Shown in pieces: positions 63,799-64,000 of a stretch of DNA of 64,000 nt. The notes beneath the pieces were generated by a model. It was not told the DNA's origin. It ran no database searches and saw only the letters and a list, made by a program, of their open reading frames with translations. This DNA is from Chrysemys picta bellii. Taxonomy: Eukaryota; Chordata; Testudines; Emydidae. Both the position numbers and the translations under genes were made by a program. The stretch lies in contig NC_088800.1 in NCBI RefSeq assembly GCF_011386835.1, positions 1,116,001 through 1,180,000 on the forward strand. Reading direction: 5' to 3'. Within the stretch, counting starts at the first letter, position 1. Every line of letters begins with the position of its first letter.

Positions 63799-64000
63799 GT
63801 GAGCCCTTCCCCGTGGCCTCTGGGCAGGGAGGAGGTGGCTGGGGGGATGGGCCGGGCTGGGCCATGGCGCTGTTCTGGGCTGGGGGGCAGGGCTGGACGG
63901 GCCTTGGTTCCCCCCTGGGTTGGGGCGCTGGGCTGGACCGGGTCGTGGCGCCCCCCTGGGATGGGGGGCAGGGCTGGACCGGGCCGTGGCGCCCCCCTGG
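63799..64000 (+). repeat. ANPEP intron 16 start, G-rich tandem repeat
   Basis: From about 63860 to the edge, units containing 'gggctggaccgggccgtggc' and gcccccctggg repeat about three times and continue past the window end. Confidence 0.75.

Overview
This is a stretch of vertebrate nuclear DNA. It shows spliced genes with GT-AG introns, a CpG-island promoter, and a dense load of CR1 non-LTR elements, Ty3/Gypsy-type LTR elements, PIF/Harbinger and hAT DNA transposons and GC-rich minisatellites. The CR1 families with 3' tails like 'attctatgattct', together with the Gypsy, Harbinger and hAT mix, fit a non-avian sauropsid, most likely a turtle. The species call is inference; no database was searched.

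Two protein-coding genes can be supported, both on the + strand. (1) ARPIN, the inhibitor of the Arp2/3 complex, is complete: six coding exons between 9144 and 13830, giving 226 codons plus stop, with a CpG-island promoter upstream and a polyadenylation signal at 14475-14480. Its last coding exon holds only two codons and the stop. (2) ANPEP (aminopeptidase N, CD13) starts at 42540 and runs off the right edge. Sixteen coding exons are present (about 805 codons), including the zinc-binding motif HELAH plus the distal Glu, the GAMEN exopeptidase motif and the catalytic Tyr. ANPEP exon 1 contains two separate apparent one-base deletions as given. They are either sequencing errors in short G and C runs or true inactivating changes.

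Layout: 1-8.3 kb is repeats (a solo-LTR-like element, hAT, Harbinger MITE, CA repeat) with no recognised gene. 8.4-14.5 kb is the ARPIN promoter and gene. 14.5-42.4 kb is a 28 kb intergenic stretch of minisatellites, a decayed Gypsy element, CR1 copies, a 2 kb Harbinger relic, an LTR element, a non-LTR reverse transcriptase relic, a fold-back hAT and several small hAT copies with intact target duplications. 42.4-64 kb is ANPEP. Its intron 4 (8.8 kb) is inflated by an approximately 8.4 kb nest of LTR, Gypsy, Harbinger and CR1 sequence that landed inside an intronic minisatellite.

In human, AP3S2 lies between ARPIN and ANPEP on the same strand. I could not find any AP3S2 exon here, so it is lost, moved, missing from the assembly or too divergent to see by eye. 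I found no prokaryote-type system, CRISPR array or convincing new gene. The most interesting signals are the exon 1 frameshifts, the missing AP3S2, the nested insertions with datable order, and a CR1 copy ending about 25 bases before an ANPEP splice acceptor.
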